Shown: positions 18,257 to 27,441, counted from the stretch's first letter. The stretch is 64,000 bases of DNA from Fodinibius salsisoli (GCF_026229185.1 NZ_JAGGJA010000002.1:310001-374000); one strand, 5' to 3'. Notes: generated by a model from the sequence alone, not told the origin. Numbers and translations are program-made.

Positions 18257-19807
18257 TTATTCGTTAGCAATCTTTTTATGAAAAATTTTGGTCTTAAGTT
18301 GCCGATACAACTCCAGCAAACGAGACCGTTCTCCGGGCTTTAAAGTAAATTTCCAGATAGCTAAAAAAACGGCGACTCCCATCACGATTCCTATTCCTAA
18401 TAACACATTTCTATTATCAAAAATAAAAAGAATAGCTGAAGACACTATTATGCAAACGGTAAAGCCCCATACCTGTGCTTGGATAGCATTCCCTTTTTGA
18501 GAAATAAACCCTACCAGACGATTACTAAAAAAGAGCAACAGTCCAGCATCAATGGTAACCCGCAGTACCCATGCCAGGGCAACGCCTGTAATGCCCATCG
18601 CCTGGGTTAAGAACCAGATCATTGCTAAATAAACAGGCAACTCTGCCATATGAAGCTTGGCCGTAATATCTGGACGACCAATGGCCTGTAGCATAGTATA
18701 AGGCACAGCCGCTATCGAATTAATCAGTACACCTATGCCCAAAAGTTGTAAGACATGGGTACTGTTCTGTGCAAACTCATCGCCTATCCAATAGTAAAGT
18801 AATGGCTCGGCACTGAGAACAAGAAAGGTAATAATAGGCACCAGCACTAGTAACAGGTACCGAATAGATTTTTGATGAAGGGCGGTCAGCTTTTCTTTTT
18901 TCTTTAGTGAGTACACGCTGAATGCCGGAAACATCACGCCCATAAAGCTGCCAGAAACCATTAACAACCGGGTCACCATTTCGTAAGGAGTGGTGTAATA
19001 GGCCACGGCCGTCATCGTCATCATGGCCCCTAAAATAAATCGGTCAATATAGACCATAAGAGGGCTGATAAGATTACTGACGGTAATCCAGGCCCCAAAA
19101 CTCAACAACTCTTTAACCCACTGTAAAACAGGATACTGATCTAAACGAAGGTTTAAGTCATTCTTTAAACAATAAAAGAGGTACATTACAAAAGTGACAG
19201 CCCGTGCTATAACCAGTACAATGACCACATGCTGCAACTGATTGCTGAACGGTAATACCAATAATGGCCCAACATAGTTGATAATACTGGCCGGCACTTT
19301 TATTAGGTTAACAATTCCAAATCGTTGTTGGGCCTCCAAGGCTCCTCGGGCTCCTATAGATCCCAGTACCAGGGGGATGGATATGCTTAGTACATAAAAG
19401 GCTTGGGTAGTTTCACCGATAAGTTCTGAAGGGATATTCAGTATATTTTGGACAAGATAAGGTGTAGCTATAACGATAATTCCTCCTCCTATTATTCCCA
19501 GTCCAATAAGTAAGAATATAGAAGTAAGAATTATAGGTGAAAGCTGGTCAGCGCCACGAGCTTCCTGATCGGCTACAAACTTGGTGGTGGCCCGCCCCAG
19601 TCCCATATCGAAAAGGCCAAAATATCCAATGACAATCCAGACGATGGTAAGCACACCAAAACGCTCAGTTCCAAGACCATCAATCACGAAAGGGATAGCC
19701 ACAACGGCAAATAAGAGTGGGATTCCCCTGCCCATGATATTAATCAGGGTATTCTGTCCTAAAATACCCTGTTGCTTTGATGACGAATGGGAGGACGAAG
19801 AATTCAT
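18257..19807 (-). CDS. Polysaccharide flippase Wzx-like (MOP superfamily)
   Basis: A 516-residue protein with about 14 transmembrane helices in the MATE/MOP arrangement. The start NTLINIMGRGIPLLFAVVAI and the IGYFGLFDMGLGRATTKFVA segment match the RfbX/Wzx oligosaccharide flippase family, which turns undecaprenyl-linked repeat units to the periplasmic face. Ser-rich hydrophilic N-terminus, basic C-terminal tail. ATG start at 19807, about 100 bp downstream of the Wzz gene. Full length with no frameshift seen. Confidence 0.9.
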   Translation of the reverse strand: MNSSSSHSSSKQQGILGQNTLINIMGRGIPLLFAVVAIPFVIDGLGTERFGVLTIVWIVIGYFGLFDMGLGRATTKFVADQEARGADQLSPIILTSIFLLIGLGIIGGGIIVIATPYLVQNILNIPSELIGETTQAFYVLSISIPLVLGSIGARGALEAQQRFGIVNLIKVPASIINYVGPLLVLPFSNQLQHVVIVLVIARAVTFVMYLFYCLKNDLNLRLDQYPVLQWVKELLSFGAWITVSNLISPLMVYIDRFILGAMMTMTAVAYYTTPYEMVTRLLMVSGSFMGVMFPAFSVYSLKKKEKLTALHQKSIRYLLLVLVPIITFLVLSAEPLLYYWIGDEFAQNSTHVLQLLGIGVLINSIAAVPYTMLQAIGRPDITAKLHMAELPVYLAMIWFLTQAMGITGVALAWVLRVTIDAGLLLFFSNRLVGFISQKGNAIQAQVWGFTVCIIVSSAILFIFDNRNVLLGIGIVMGVAVFLAIWKFTLKPGERSRLLELYRQLKTKIFHKKIANE

Positions 19808-19904
19808 CTATAGTTGTGCTTCCGAAACGGAGTTTAGGATAACTAACAGGATTTTATAAAAGTTTCTGTAGATTAGAGGAACAAACATTTCTCGGAATAC
19901 TATC

Positions 19905-20972
19905 CTACATATTCCGGCTAACTTTTTGATAGACATCCCGGCTGGCGATAAACACGAAAGAGACCACAAGGCCTACTAAAAAAGACAGTATCAAAATGAG
20001 GATGCGCTGGGGCTTACTTTTTTCTATAGGAACATTGACCGACTGCAGCGGCTTAAACACCGGCGTCTGTTCCTGCACTTTCATTTTGGCCTCCATTAGC
20101 TGCTGAGATACACTGTTGTACATATTATAAGCTAAGTCAAATTCGGCCTGCAGACGCTGCTCCTCTGCCCGGGACTTAGCTGTAGCAAGATTAACATTCT
20201 GATCTAAAAAGTTAGCAAGCTTATCCTGTACCTTCTTAAGGCGCTCTTGTGCCTGCTCATGCTGTGTCTGTGCAAACTGCAGATCTTCCTTTGCCTTCTG
20301 AGTACTATAAGCTTTGATAAAATCCTTGAGCATGTTAATTACTCCCCGGTTAATCTGGGCGGCGGCAATGGGATCCGGCATTGTGGATGTTACCGTAAGA
20401 ACTCCAGTTTCGCTACTGAGCTCTATAGTAATTCTTTCCTTCATTTTTTTAATAATTTCGAGCTCGTCACTTTTTAACTCAACAACGGCATCTTCATTAA
20501 ATTGAGTTCTCAACCATTCCGGCAACTGTTTTACAGGGTCCGGGGAGCCAAGCTTTCCGGGCAGTTTAAGGGTGTATTCAATCAAAAACTCAAAAAGAGA
20601 AAGGTTTCGGATATCTTCAAAGTATGTATAGCCGCTCACCGTGGTATCAAGCTCTGAAAAATAGATCTCCTTCTGAAGCAGTTTATCCTGAAAGCCTAAA
20701 CTCTTTATTATTTGGGGATAGACTTCCGGTGCGATCGTTCCCTCTTTGGAAAGTTCCATTGATCCCAGGCTGCCCAACCCAAGCATACCTCCATAACTTT
20801 CCAATAAATCACCTGCAGAACTTTCACTGCTTTTCACTTCGGGCATCAACAATGCCTCCGAGGTATATTCAACCGAACTAAATAAGGCAATAATCAATCC
20901 CAAAACTACAAAACCACCCGTTATTTTGGCAATCAACCGGCGTTTTTCTCCCAATAACCGAAGTAGCTCCAC
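19905..20972 (-). CDS. Wzz/GNVR chain-length determinant protein; start probably further upstream
   Basis: The polysaccharide co-polymerase that sets polymer length: N-terminal membrane helix (IAKITGGFVVLGLIIALFS), a periplasmic domain with a coiled coil (about residues 210-285), then the PxxP-like EQTPVFKPLQSVNVPIEKSKPQR and a second helix (ILILILSFLVGLVVSFVFIA). There is no kinase domain. The GTG at 20972 is the first ordinary start codon, but the same frame is open to a TAA at 21113 and reads as a credible N-terminus (SAREYRLVPVEEEKANDD) containing no ATG, GTG or TTG suitable as a start. A CTG at 21095, preceded by AAAGAGGA, may be the real start, giving about 396 residues. Confidence 0.85.
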   Translation of the reverse strand: MELLRLLGEKRRLIAKITGGFVVLGLIIALFSSVEYTSEALLMPEVKSSESSAGDLLESYGGMLGLGSLGSMELSKEGTIAPEVYPQIIKSLGFQDKLLQKEIYFSELDTTVSGYTYFEDIRNLSLFEFLIEYTLKLPGKLGSPDPVKQLPEWLRTQFNEDAVVELKSDELEIIKKMKERITIELSSETGVLTVTSTMPDPIAAAQINRGVINMLKDFIKAYSTQKAKEDLQFAQTQHEQAQERLKKVQDKLANFLDQNVNLATAKSRAEEQRLQAEFDLAYNMYNSVSQQLMEAKMKVQEQTPVFKPLQSVNVPIEKSKPQRILILILSFLVGLVVSFVFIASRDVYQKVSRNM

Positions 20973-21263
20973 GATATTAACAGCATTATCATCATTTGCT
21001 TTTTCCTCCTCGACAGGTACCAGCCGATACTCCCGAGCCGATAATTCCTGGGCCTTTTCTTCTCCGGAATCGTTATGTTCGTGACCTTTACTCAGCTTTT
21101 CCTCTTTACTTTAAAACTATATTTCGCTTACAGCCACAAATGATACGGATTTTTATGGTGCAGAGAAAGGCGATTCTTGGCACCAAGATTATAGCTCTGC
21201 TGGAGAATATCCAATTTCAATTGGACTCAGTTCTAAAGGAATTCTGTTCCTGAACAGCTTACT

Positions 21264-21292
21264 AAACGAGAGCAAAGCTCACTCAGAATTTA
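21264..21292. repeat. Short direct repeat, copy 1 (partner at 22174-22202)
   Basis: AAACGAGAGCAAAGCTCACT and nine further bases match 22174-22202 with about six differences. The two copies flank the methyltransferase gene and each contains a GAGC(A/G)AGCTC hairpin core. Confidence 0.5.
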
Positions 21293-21309
21293 ATAGGGGT
21301 TCTTGCTGA

Positions 21310-21981
21310 TCAATCTATTTTTTCTAAAAGAAAGGTATGCATCGTAGAATTCGTAAATTGCTGGCGTACAATGCTCAAGTTGTTTGTTTGAAAAATACCT
21401 TCAAGGGTATTGGGTTTTCTACGGATCCGGCGAATTCCTTGCCGCTGGTTCTTTGGTAATAGCCAGTCAGGTAGGTTATTTCTGCACCTATACAAAAGGG
21501 TAGCCGGACGAGTATCAAACTGTAGCCGAGCCATCCCCTTTCCATTAGGTTTTAGGCAGGAGGCTATTTTTTTAATATACTTTCTGATGACCTCCAAATC
21601 AGGTATATGCTGAAACACCAGGTAGGAATAAACAAAATTAACAGGTTTCGTATGCCAAGGTTGATCGGGCAGATAAGTTTCAATGTTATCAACCCCAAAC
21701 TGGTTGGCATGCTTTTCTAGTTGGGCCAGCATTGTGGGGGCCACGTCTACAGCTAAAACTTCATCAAATTCAACTGCATGTGGAAAGGTTAACCGACCCA
21801 CTCCGCACCCAATCTCCAGAGCTCGTGCTGTTTCATCCAAACGGGGCAAGACTTCTTCCAGGCTTTGTTCAACGAATGACTGTCCGGAGTTAAAAAAATC
21901 TTTTTTGTTACCATTGAAATTCGTATCCACATAGCACTTCGCCTCTTCCCTGGCAAATTGTTCCCATTTGGGTTCTGGCAT
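21310..21981 (-). CDS. SAM-dependent methyltransferase (class I)
   Basis: A 223-residue Rossmann-fold methyltransferase. Motif I is ALEIGCGVGRLTFP (about residues 54-67), motif II LAVDVAPTML, and motif IV-like FVYSYLVFQHIPD. The substrate is not identifiable; as the first gene of the leftward exopolysaccharide operon it probably modifies a sugar or caps the chain end. The conserved ~67 bp element ends about 50 bp upstream of its ATG (21981). The gap to the Wzz gene (about 215-340 bp depending on start) is longer than elsewhere in the operon and holds a short repeat. Confidence 0.8.
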   Translation of the reverse strand: MPEPKWEQFAREEAKCYVDTNFNGNKKDFFNSGQSFVEQSLEEVLPRLDETARALEIGCGVGRLTFPHAVEFDEVLAVDVAPTMLAQLEKHANQFGVDNIETYLPDQPWHTKPVNFVYSYLVFQHIPDLEVIRKYIKKIASCLKPNGKGMARLQFDTRPATLLYRCRNNLPDWLLPKNQRQGIRRIRRKPNTLEGIFQTNNLSIVRQQFTNSTMHTFLLEKID

Positions 21982-22031
21982 TTTTTGATGATCTATTTAT
22001 AGCTCATTGAGTTATTAGAGATCAAACTAAC

Positions 22032-22099
22032 AAAACGCATTTAGGGGTTAAAATCATTTTTTACCATAGTAGTCGTTTGGTTCTAAGAACAGAAACAGC
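22032..22099 (-). promoter_or_regulatory. Conserved ~67 bp element upstream of the methyltransferase-Wzz-Wzx operon, copy 2
   Basis: Read on the minus strand it starts CTGTTTCTGTTCTTAGAACC and ends TAAATGCGTTTT, matching 3621-3687 almost throughout. It points into the leftward exopolysaccharide operon, as copy 1 points into the rightward one. See the finding on this pair. Confidence 0.6.
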
Positions 22100-22300
22100 A
22101 TAGCTGGATATATCATCACTTCTCAAATATCCTACTGCAGCTGTGATGGGCCTCATCTCCTGGATGGCTTAAGACACGAGAGCAGAGCTCCCTCAAAACT
22201 TATGCAGGTTTATTTATTTCTCTGGCCCCTTTATAGTGCCCGGGAAATGGATAGACATGACAAATGCCCTACACCAAGTCTAATTCTTCTAAACCAACCT

Positions 22301-22390
22301 GTCATTACGAGGAGGAGCTTGCAACGACGAAGTAATCTCCCCGTAACGTTCTCTGTTTTCAGGAGATTGCTTCACTACGCTCGCAATGAC
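22301..22390. repeat. Imperfect inverted repeat GTCATTACGAGG...CGCAATGAC
   Basis: Left arm GTCATTACGAGGAGG...GAAGTAATCTCC, right arm GGAGATTGCTTCACTACGCT CGCAATGAC in inverse orientation. This type of dispersed CATTGCGAGG/GAAGCAATCTC element is seen in many bacterial genomes and is non-coding. Single copy in this window. Confidence 0.65.
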
Positions 22391-22431
22391 ATCAACGTTG
22401 ATCGTTTCTCACAGCAATAAGACTGAGACAA

Positions 22432-24489
22432 CTAAAACTTAAACCGAAGTTGAATGCCTATTTCACTTCGAAAATCTCCCTTTATTTGATTCAGTCCGCT
22501 ACCGATCACCTGCTTATCTTCATACTTGGTAATCCCAATCTTAGCCCAGCCTTCCAGGAAGTCAAAGGGCTCATAGTTGAGCAGCAGGTACATCCGTTGT
22601 CCGCGATCATATAACATCTGGCTGGCAAAGACATAGAGCAAATCGTTCTCGTACTGATACACTCGGGCAGCATAACTATGGGTATCAAAGACAGAGATAC
22701 GCGTATCGATTTTGAGGTTATCTTTCAGCAGTAGTCGCAAATCCTGATACAATAGGTAGCCGTTTTCAACCTGTTCTCCGGCCGCTCGACTCTGGACCCA
22801 TTCTCCCCTTGTGCGTAATCGAACCCTATCATTCACCCAGTAGGATAAATTTGCCCTGAGGTTACTGCGCCGGGTGTTATCCAAAAGACGCTGCTGACGT
22901 CCCAGGGCGTCCGTTGCCTCATATTCATCTTCTTTGGTCTCACTTCGGAGCTGCACATAGAATTCCAGCTCCGGACTAACTTCCACTTCTGCCTTTCCCA
23001 GCCAGTCATATCCTTTGGTCGGCTGATGGGTGCCAAAACGCGGGGCGGGAAAACGAAACTGATCCATATACGCATGGAGCGTAACCTTGTCTCCGATGGT
23101 ATGCTGTAGACCCAGATAAATACCTTCTTCGTTCTTGGGATTTCCTGAAACTTCTCCGAACCCGTTGCCCAAGACCGACTGAAAAGTTTTCTGATAATTA
23201 CGATATGCAACGGCCATCTCGGTATCGGACCCCAGCGAACTTTCAATGCCAGTTACCCCTCCCAAACCTCCATTTCTGCTGCGGGCCACTTCTCCAAAAA
23301 TCAGCACAGGACCTACAAGCAGGGTGTAATCGAAGCCAACTGTGGAGGTGGTTTCTCCTTCAAAATCATACCGCGCATAGGCCTGATCACTGGCTTTGAT
23401 ATAACGATCGAACCGAGTGCGGTAGCCCGTGGCTCCAACGATTCCAAAAGGGAATTCAAACTGCAGACGCCCTCCGTATAACATTTGTCCAAGATTTCCA
23501 CGCTGCCCATGTTCTTTGTTCGTACGATGATATCCATCGGAGCCGGGATAGCGAACGGTATCAGGAGAAATAATGCTGGAACTTCGGTTTCGTGCGGAAT
23601 AAAATCCTGTAATTTGGAACCGTCGGCCCACTGTAGCGGCAGCTCCACGATAGTAGTTGGTCTCTTGCGCAGAGGTATACGGCTTTATTCCTCTACCCTT
23701 GCGGTTCGCGGCCCCGATAACATCGCTTCCCTTTCCAAATACCCCACCATTCCACAATACCAATCCCTGCCCGAAGGACAGGCTGTAGTCGCCCACCGCA
23801 ATCATTTGCAACAGCCCATTATCCTCGAGCGCTAAATGCCACGACTGATGATCAAAGCGCGCGGGGTTGGATAACTGTTCTCCCGCATCTTTTTCCTGGG
23901 TAAAATTCATGGAGAGATGGTCGCTTTGATAACCAAACCGCTGGTAATACTTCATAGGACTGCCCCGATAGCCGCCCTCTTCCGGTGGTTCAATATATCC
24001 CTGTCCTTTTTGCAAATCTTGTTGATAGCGACTAAATACTTGTAATTTTCCGTCGTTCGTCCAATACCGGGGATCTGAATACAGCGCCTTACTGAGCTCC
24101 AGTCCGCTGCCGATAGTCACATAGGGTTGCACCTTCTCGAAGGTTACCCTACCAATGCCCGACACTTCAGTCAGCTCGCCCAAGGTTTCAAAAGGCTTTT
24201 CTTCGGTCCGATAGTGGATGATAGCTCGGGCTGTCTTCAAATTTATTCCGGGGACTTCCCTAAGCTCATTCACATCCGCCCGATTAATATTGATAGGATT
24301 CGCCATCAATTCTTGCAGGAGCTGTATGAGCTGCTCGCTCCCCCTTTCGCCCTCTTCTATATCGAAGTCTTCCAGCGCCTGCTCCAGGTCTTCCTGCACC
24401 TGCGTCTGGGTAGAGTCGCGCTGTTGGGCAACCACGGCAGCGGGAATCAACCATCCAATGAGTGCTATGTGGATTAAAACAGAGCGCAT
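22432..24489 (-). CDS. Helix-hairpin-helix domain protein with C-terminal beta-barrel
   Basis: A 685-residue secreted protein: signal peptide (cleavage near AAVVAQ), a short acidic coiled segment (EDLEQALEDFDIEEGE), then two ComEA-like helix-hairpin-helix units at about residues 62-126 (NINRADVNELREVPGI, FETLGELTEVSGIG). The remaining ~550 residues are rich in alternating aromatic/polar strands (SLSFGQGLVLWNGG, GYDWLGKAEVEVSPELE) and end in RFKF, as in an outer-membrane barrel. The combination suggests a DNA- or protein-binding plug facing the periplasm attached to a barrel; function is unknown. Its ATG overlaps the TAA of the upstream PorV-like gene as TAATG, so the two are translationally coupled. 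DNA uptake has been proposed for HHH proteins in general but is not shown here. Confidence 0.75.
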   Translation of the reverse strand: MRSVLIHIALIGWLIPAAVVAQQRDSTQTQVQEDLEQALEDFDIEEGERGSEQLIQLLQELMANPININRADVNELREVPGINLKTARAIIHYRTEEKPFETLGELTEVSGIGRVTFEKVQPYVTIGSGLELSKALYSDPRYWTNDGKLQVFSRYQQDLQKGQGYIEPPEEGGYRGSPMKYYQRFGYQSDHLSMNFTQEKDAGEQLSNPARFDHQSWHLALEDNGLLQMIAVGDYSLSFGQGLVLWNGGVFGKGSDVIGAANRKGRGIKPYTSAQETNYYRGAAATVGRRFQITGFYSARNRSSSIISPDTVRYPGSDGYHRTNKEHGQRGNLGQMLYGGRLQFEFPFGIVGATGYRTRFDRYIKASDQAYARYDFEGETTSTVGFDYTLLVGPVLIFGEVARSRNGGLGGVTGIESSLGSDTEMAVAYRNYQKTFQSVLGNGFGEVSGNPKNEEGIYLGLQHTIGDKVTLHAYMDQFRFPAPRFGTHQPTKGYDWLGKAEVEVSPELEFYVQLRSETKEDEYEATDALGRQQRLLDNTRRSNLRANLSYWVNDRVRLRTRGEWVQSRAAGEQVENGYLLYQDLRLLLKDNLKIDTRISVFDTHSYAARVYQYENDLLYVFASQMLYDRGQRMYLLLNYEPFDFLEGWAKIGITKYEDKQVIGSGLNQIKGDFRSEIGIQLRFKF

Positions 24490-25343
24490 TACCAGCTGAT
24501 TTTAAAATCGATAGCCGGACTGTAGCCCAGCACGTTATTCTCATGACGCTGCACACCTACATTGGCACTCCAGAAAGACCCCAGGTATCCAAAGCCTGCT
24601 GAAAAGGATTGTGGGGAAGTAGTCACACCCGCACGTCCCATCAATCCACTGATAATACGCACTTCTATTCCCCCGCGATAAGCAATCGGGAAACGCACAT
24701 CCTTGAACACTTCTGAGGTAAACAGGGCCACATCTGAAAGTTGATACGAGAGCCCGACACTTAGATTCCGTGGTAACTCCTCCTCATTGCGAGAGCCATA
24801 GGCTGGCTGGTTGACGTTGGTTGCTTTGGCAGCAATCCACAAATCGGAGACGATCGGTGCGGCTATCCCAACATCGAAGCCGAGAGCGCCTCCCGAACCG
24901 TATCCCCCACCCTGCACTACATGGCTGTAGTTGAAGACGATACCGTAATGAAATCCTGAGATCGCATTTTTATAGCCTACTCGTAATCGATTTTCGTTAA
25001 ATAAATCGAAGCCATAACGATGTGCTCCGGCCGCTAAGACTCCAAAGTCGGTAGGATAGATAACGGTAGCGGCAACATCGGAGACCTCCGAGAGTCCATA
25101 GTAGCGCACCCCGAAGAATGAAACAGACGATTCCTCATCCGATATCATAGCAGGATTGGCAAATACAGACCAACTACTGTTCGGCAGCGCCGTGGTCGCT
25201 TGTCCTATTGCCAGCTCGCGTGCTCCCAGCACATCTTGTCCCAGGGCAACAACAGGAAAAGTTGTACTGAGAAATACCGCACTAACAAAAAGGATTAAAA
25301 ACTTTCTTTGAGAATACCATTGGTTTCCTATAATATAATCCAT
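24489..25343 (-). CDS. PorV/PorQ-like outer-membrane beta-barrel protein
   Basis: A 284-residue protein with a signal peptide ending near VVALGQ and a barrel that opens with LGARELAIGQATTALPNSSWSVFANPA, split here for length: this GAR-x-xAxGxAxxAL...NPA pattern marks the PorV/PorQ/FadL-like family. PorV and PorQ are type IX secretion accessory barrels, but many family members have other roles. It precedes the HHH-barrel gene with a 1 bp overlap and is divergent from the DUF4835 gene, with only 36 bp between the start codons. No other type IX core genes (PorK-N, Sov) are in the window, so a secretion role is a guess. Confidence 0.7.
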   Translation of the reverse strand: MDYIIGNQWYSQRKFLILFVSAVFLSTTFPVVALGQDVLGARELAIGQATTALPNSSWSVFANPAMISDEESSVSFFGVRYYGLSEVSDVAATVIYPTDFGVLAAGAHRYGFDLFNENRLRVGYKNAISGFHYGIVFNYSHVVQGGGYGSGGALGFDVGIAAPIVSDLWIAAKATNVNQPAYGSRNEEELPRNLSVGLSYQLSDVALFTSEVFKDVRFPIAYRGGIEVRIISGLMGRAGVTTSPQSFSAGFGYLGSFWSANVGVQRHENNVLGYSPAIDFKISW

Positions 25344-25379
25344 AGATGAGTCTCTCTTGAGTTTAAAATAAAGGTGCTG

Positions 25380-26306
25380 ATGAACTTTTTTCTCTTTTAT
25401 AAGGATCGATTAGGCCTCGGCCTTCTTTTGCTCTCTCTTTGCCTTCTGTTATTTCCTATGCAAATGTATAGCCAGGAACTGGAGGCCGAAGTAACCGTCG
25501 ATCGCAGCCAAATTAATAATACCTCTCTTACCGCTATTGATAATCTGGCTGAGGAAATCGAAACATATATCAATGAACATAACTGGATCAACGCCAGCTT
25601 TACCCCGCAAGAACGCATCGGCGTTGATATACAGATAACGTTACTGAGCGCGGACGACAATTTCAACTTTGATGCCCAAGTCGTTTTCCGCTCTCGACGC
25701 CCCATCTATAATTCAACGCGACAAACGGCCCTCTTTTTTTATAATGATGAGAACCTGAGCTTCAATTATACACCCAATCGCTCACTTGTCCATGACAAGC
25801 TGCAGTACGATCCGCTCACCAGTTTTTTTGATTTTTATGTTTACATCATTTTGGGATACGATTTTGACAGCTTTGAGGACTTGGGAGGCACCCTGCTTTT
25901 TACGGAAGCTCAGAAAATTGTTTCGCAGGCTCAATCCATCTCTGCTGCCGGTTGGGAACGCAGCGGAACGAATCGACGTAGCCGTGGTCAACTTGTTGAA
26001 AATTTACTGAGTCCCGCTTACGAGGGACTTCGTTCGGCCATCTATCAATATCACCGCCAGGGGCTCGACCAATTTATCAGCGATCCTGAACAAGCTCGAA
26101 AAGAAGTGCTACAAGCCCTCCAAAAAATACAAGAATCCAAACAAAATACGTCCGTCAACTTATTGTTCGATACCTTTTTTAACACCAAATACCGCGAAAT
26201 TGCTTCCATCTTCGAAGATGCTGCCCCACAGGTTAAAGAGGAAGCCTTCAATCTGCTTTCCGAGATTGATCAGAGCCATCTTTCTTCTTACCGACAATTA
26301 CAGTGA
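25380..26306 (+). CDS. DUF4835 family protein (PorD-like)
   Basis: A ~308-residue periplasmic/outer-membrane-associated protein with a signal peptide (LLLSLCLLLFPMQMYSQ). The body starts with LEAEVTVDRSQI and includes YINEHNWINASFTPQERI, FRSRRPIYNS, YDPLTSFFDFYVYIILGYDFDSF and AGWERSGTNRRSRGQLVEN, all typical of DUF4835, a family some annotation systems name type IX secretion protein PorD. I chose the ATG at 25380 (AAGGTG just upstream) over the GTG two codons earlier. The stop codon TGA is also the start of a heptamer tandem array. Divergent promoters must overlap in the 36 bp shared with the PorV-like gene, which suggests co-regulation. Confidence 0.8.
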   Translation: MNFFLFYKDRLGLGLLLLSLCLLLFPMQMYSQELEAEVTVDRSQINNTSLTAIDNLAEEIETYINEHNWINASFTPQERIGVDIQITLLSADDNFNFDAQVVFRSRRPIYNSTRQTALFFYNDENLSFNYTPNRSLVHDKLQYDPLTSFFDFYVYIILGYDFDSFEDLGGTLLFTEAQKIVSQAQSISAAGWERSGTNRRSRGQLVENLLSPAYEGLRSAIYQYHRQGLDQFISDPEQARKEVLQALQKIQESKQNTSVNLLFDTFFNTKYREIASIFEDAAPQVKEEAFNLLSEIDQSHLSSYRQLQ

Positions 26307-26339
26307 AGGCAGAAGGCAGAAGGCAGAAGGCAGAAGGCA
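26305..26339. repeat. Heptamer tandem array (GAAGGCA)x5
   Basis: Five perfect copies of GAAGGCA start inside the TGA stop codon of the DUF4835 gene (26304-26306). The following text contains GTCAAGGATTAATTT (26363-26377) and AACACTTCTTACTT (from 26392), both of which also follow the heptamer array at 32.1 kb. Confidence 0.9.
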
Positions 26340-26557
26340 GAAAAATGTTCTACCTATTCCTTGTCAAGGATTAATTTTCGCAATTCTATTCAACACTTCT
26401 TACTTCTCACTTTTTACTTAATACTTTATCCTGCCGTATGTCTACTGCTCTGTTGAACTGTTCACTGCCAGAAGCTCTACATTTTAAATCAGGTTTTGTA
26501 TATTGATCAGCTGATAAGGAGATCTACTTCCATTCTAACCCAAAAACTATTCGCTGT

Positions 26558-27328
26558 ATGAAATTTTATGTTTGTATTAAACAGGTTCCGGATGTGAATG
26601 CTCCCATCCAAATAAAAAATGGCGAACTGATCCAGGATACCGACCGTATGATCCTCAATGCCTATGATGCTTCTGCAGTTGAAGAAGCGTTGGTCCTGAC
26701 CGAAGAACATGGCGGCGAGGTTGAAGTTGTGCTGGTTGGACCTGATAAAGCCACCGAAACCATTCGTAAAGCACTGGCCATGGGAGCTGACAAAGCGACC
26801 CATATCCGGACCAGTGGTGATGAGGCCTATGACTCAGCCAGTTATGCTCATATTTTGGCTACGTTCTTCCAGGATAAGGAGTACGATATCATTTCTTGCG
26901 GCAAGCAATCGCAGGATACGGATGCAGGTCTAACCGGCGGTATGCTGGCCGAACACCTCGATCTGCCCTATGCCACCAACGCGGTGGGACTTTCCATTGA
27001 AGATAGCAAGCTGATTGTAAAACGTCAGGGCGATACTGGCCAGGAAATGATTGCCCTACCTACTCCCAGCCTTGTCACATGTTCTAATGACATGAACGAG
27101 CCACGAATCCCCAGCCTGAAGGGTATCATGCAGTCAAAACGAAAGCCGGTAGAAAGTGTGGAAATTGCAGATTTGGATGTCGAAGAGAATAAGCTTAAAT
27201 CAAAGACCAAGGTAACCGGCTATCGCGAAAAGCCAGAACGCGAGGCAGGACAAAAGTTTGAGGGCGAGCCCGAAGAAATAGCTCAAAAAGTGGCTCAACT
27301 ACTCGACGAAGAGGCAAACGTTGTTTAA
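26558..27328 (+). CDS. etfB: Electron transfer flavoprotein subunit beta
   Basis: A 256-residue ETF beta/FixA subunit that holds AMP and carries electrons from acyl-CoA dehydrogenases to a quinone oxidoreductase. Recognisable are MKFYVCIKQVPDVNAPI, NAYDASAVEEAL, the AxGADKATHI segment, CGKQSQDTDAGLTGGMLAEHL (abbreviated) and the recognition loop region LPTPSLVTCSNDMNEPRIPSLKGIM, in which family members contact dehydrogenases. etfA follows after 113 bp. The gene opens the operon etfB, etfA, fixC-like, fixX-like, with acyl-CoA dehydrogenases downstream. Whether it is an ordinary or a bifurcating ETF cannot be settled by eye. Confidence 0.93.
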   Translation: MKFYVCIKQVPDVNAPIQIKNGELIQDTDRMILNAYDASAVEEALVLTEEHGGEVEVVLVGPDKATETIRKALAMGADKATHIRTSGDEAYDSASYAHILATFFQDKEYDIISCGKQSQDTDAGLTGGMLAEHLDLPYATNAVGLSIEDSKLIVKRQGDTGQEMIALPTPSLVTCSNDMNEPRIPSLKGIMQSKRKPVESVEIADLDVEENKLKSKTKVTGYREKPEREAGQKFEGEPEEIAQKVAQLLDEEANVV

Positions 27329-27338
27329 GTGAAACTTC

Positions 27339-27385
27339 GGATGTCAAATGTAAAACGACAAAATTATATTTCACATTTGCCATCT
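27339..27385. repeat. Imperfect inverted repeat in the etfB-etfA gap
   Basis: GATGTCAAATGTAAAA and TTTCACATTTGCCATC are inverse complements at about 13 of 16 positions, separated by ~15 bp. It may form an intercistronic hairpin that sets relative expression or protects mRNA. Confidence 0.45.
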
Positions 27386-27441
27386 CCCGTTTGATCACCA
27401 AGGTTTAGAAGCGAAGAGTTTCAACTAAAAAATATTTCACC

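Larger units (their letters stand above)
21982..22431. other. 450 bp intergenic region holding the second leader element and repeats
   Basis: No gene. Contains the ~67 bp element (22032-22099), one copy of the short direct repeat (22174-22202) and the imperfect inverted repeat at 22301-22390. Confidence 0.7.
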
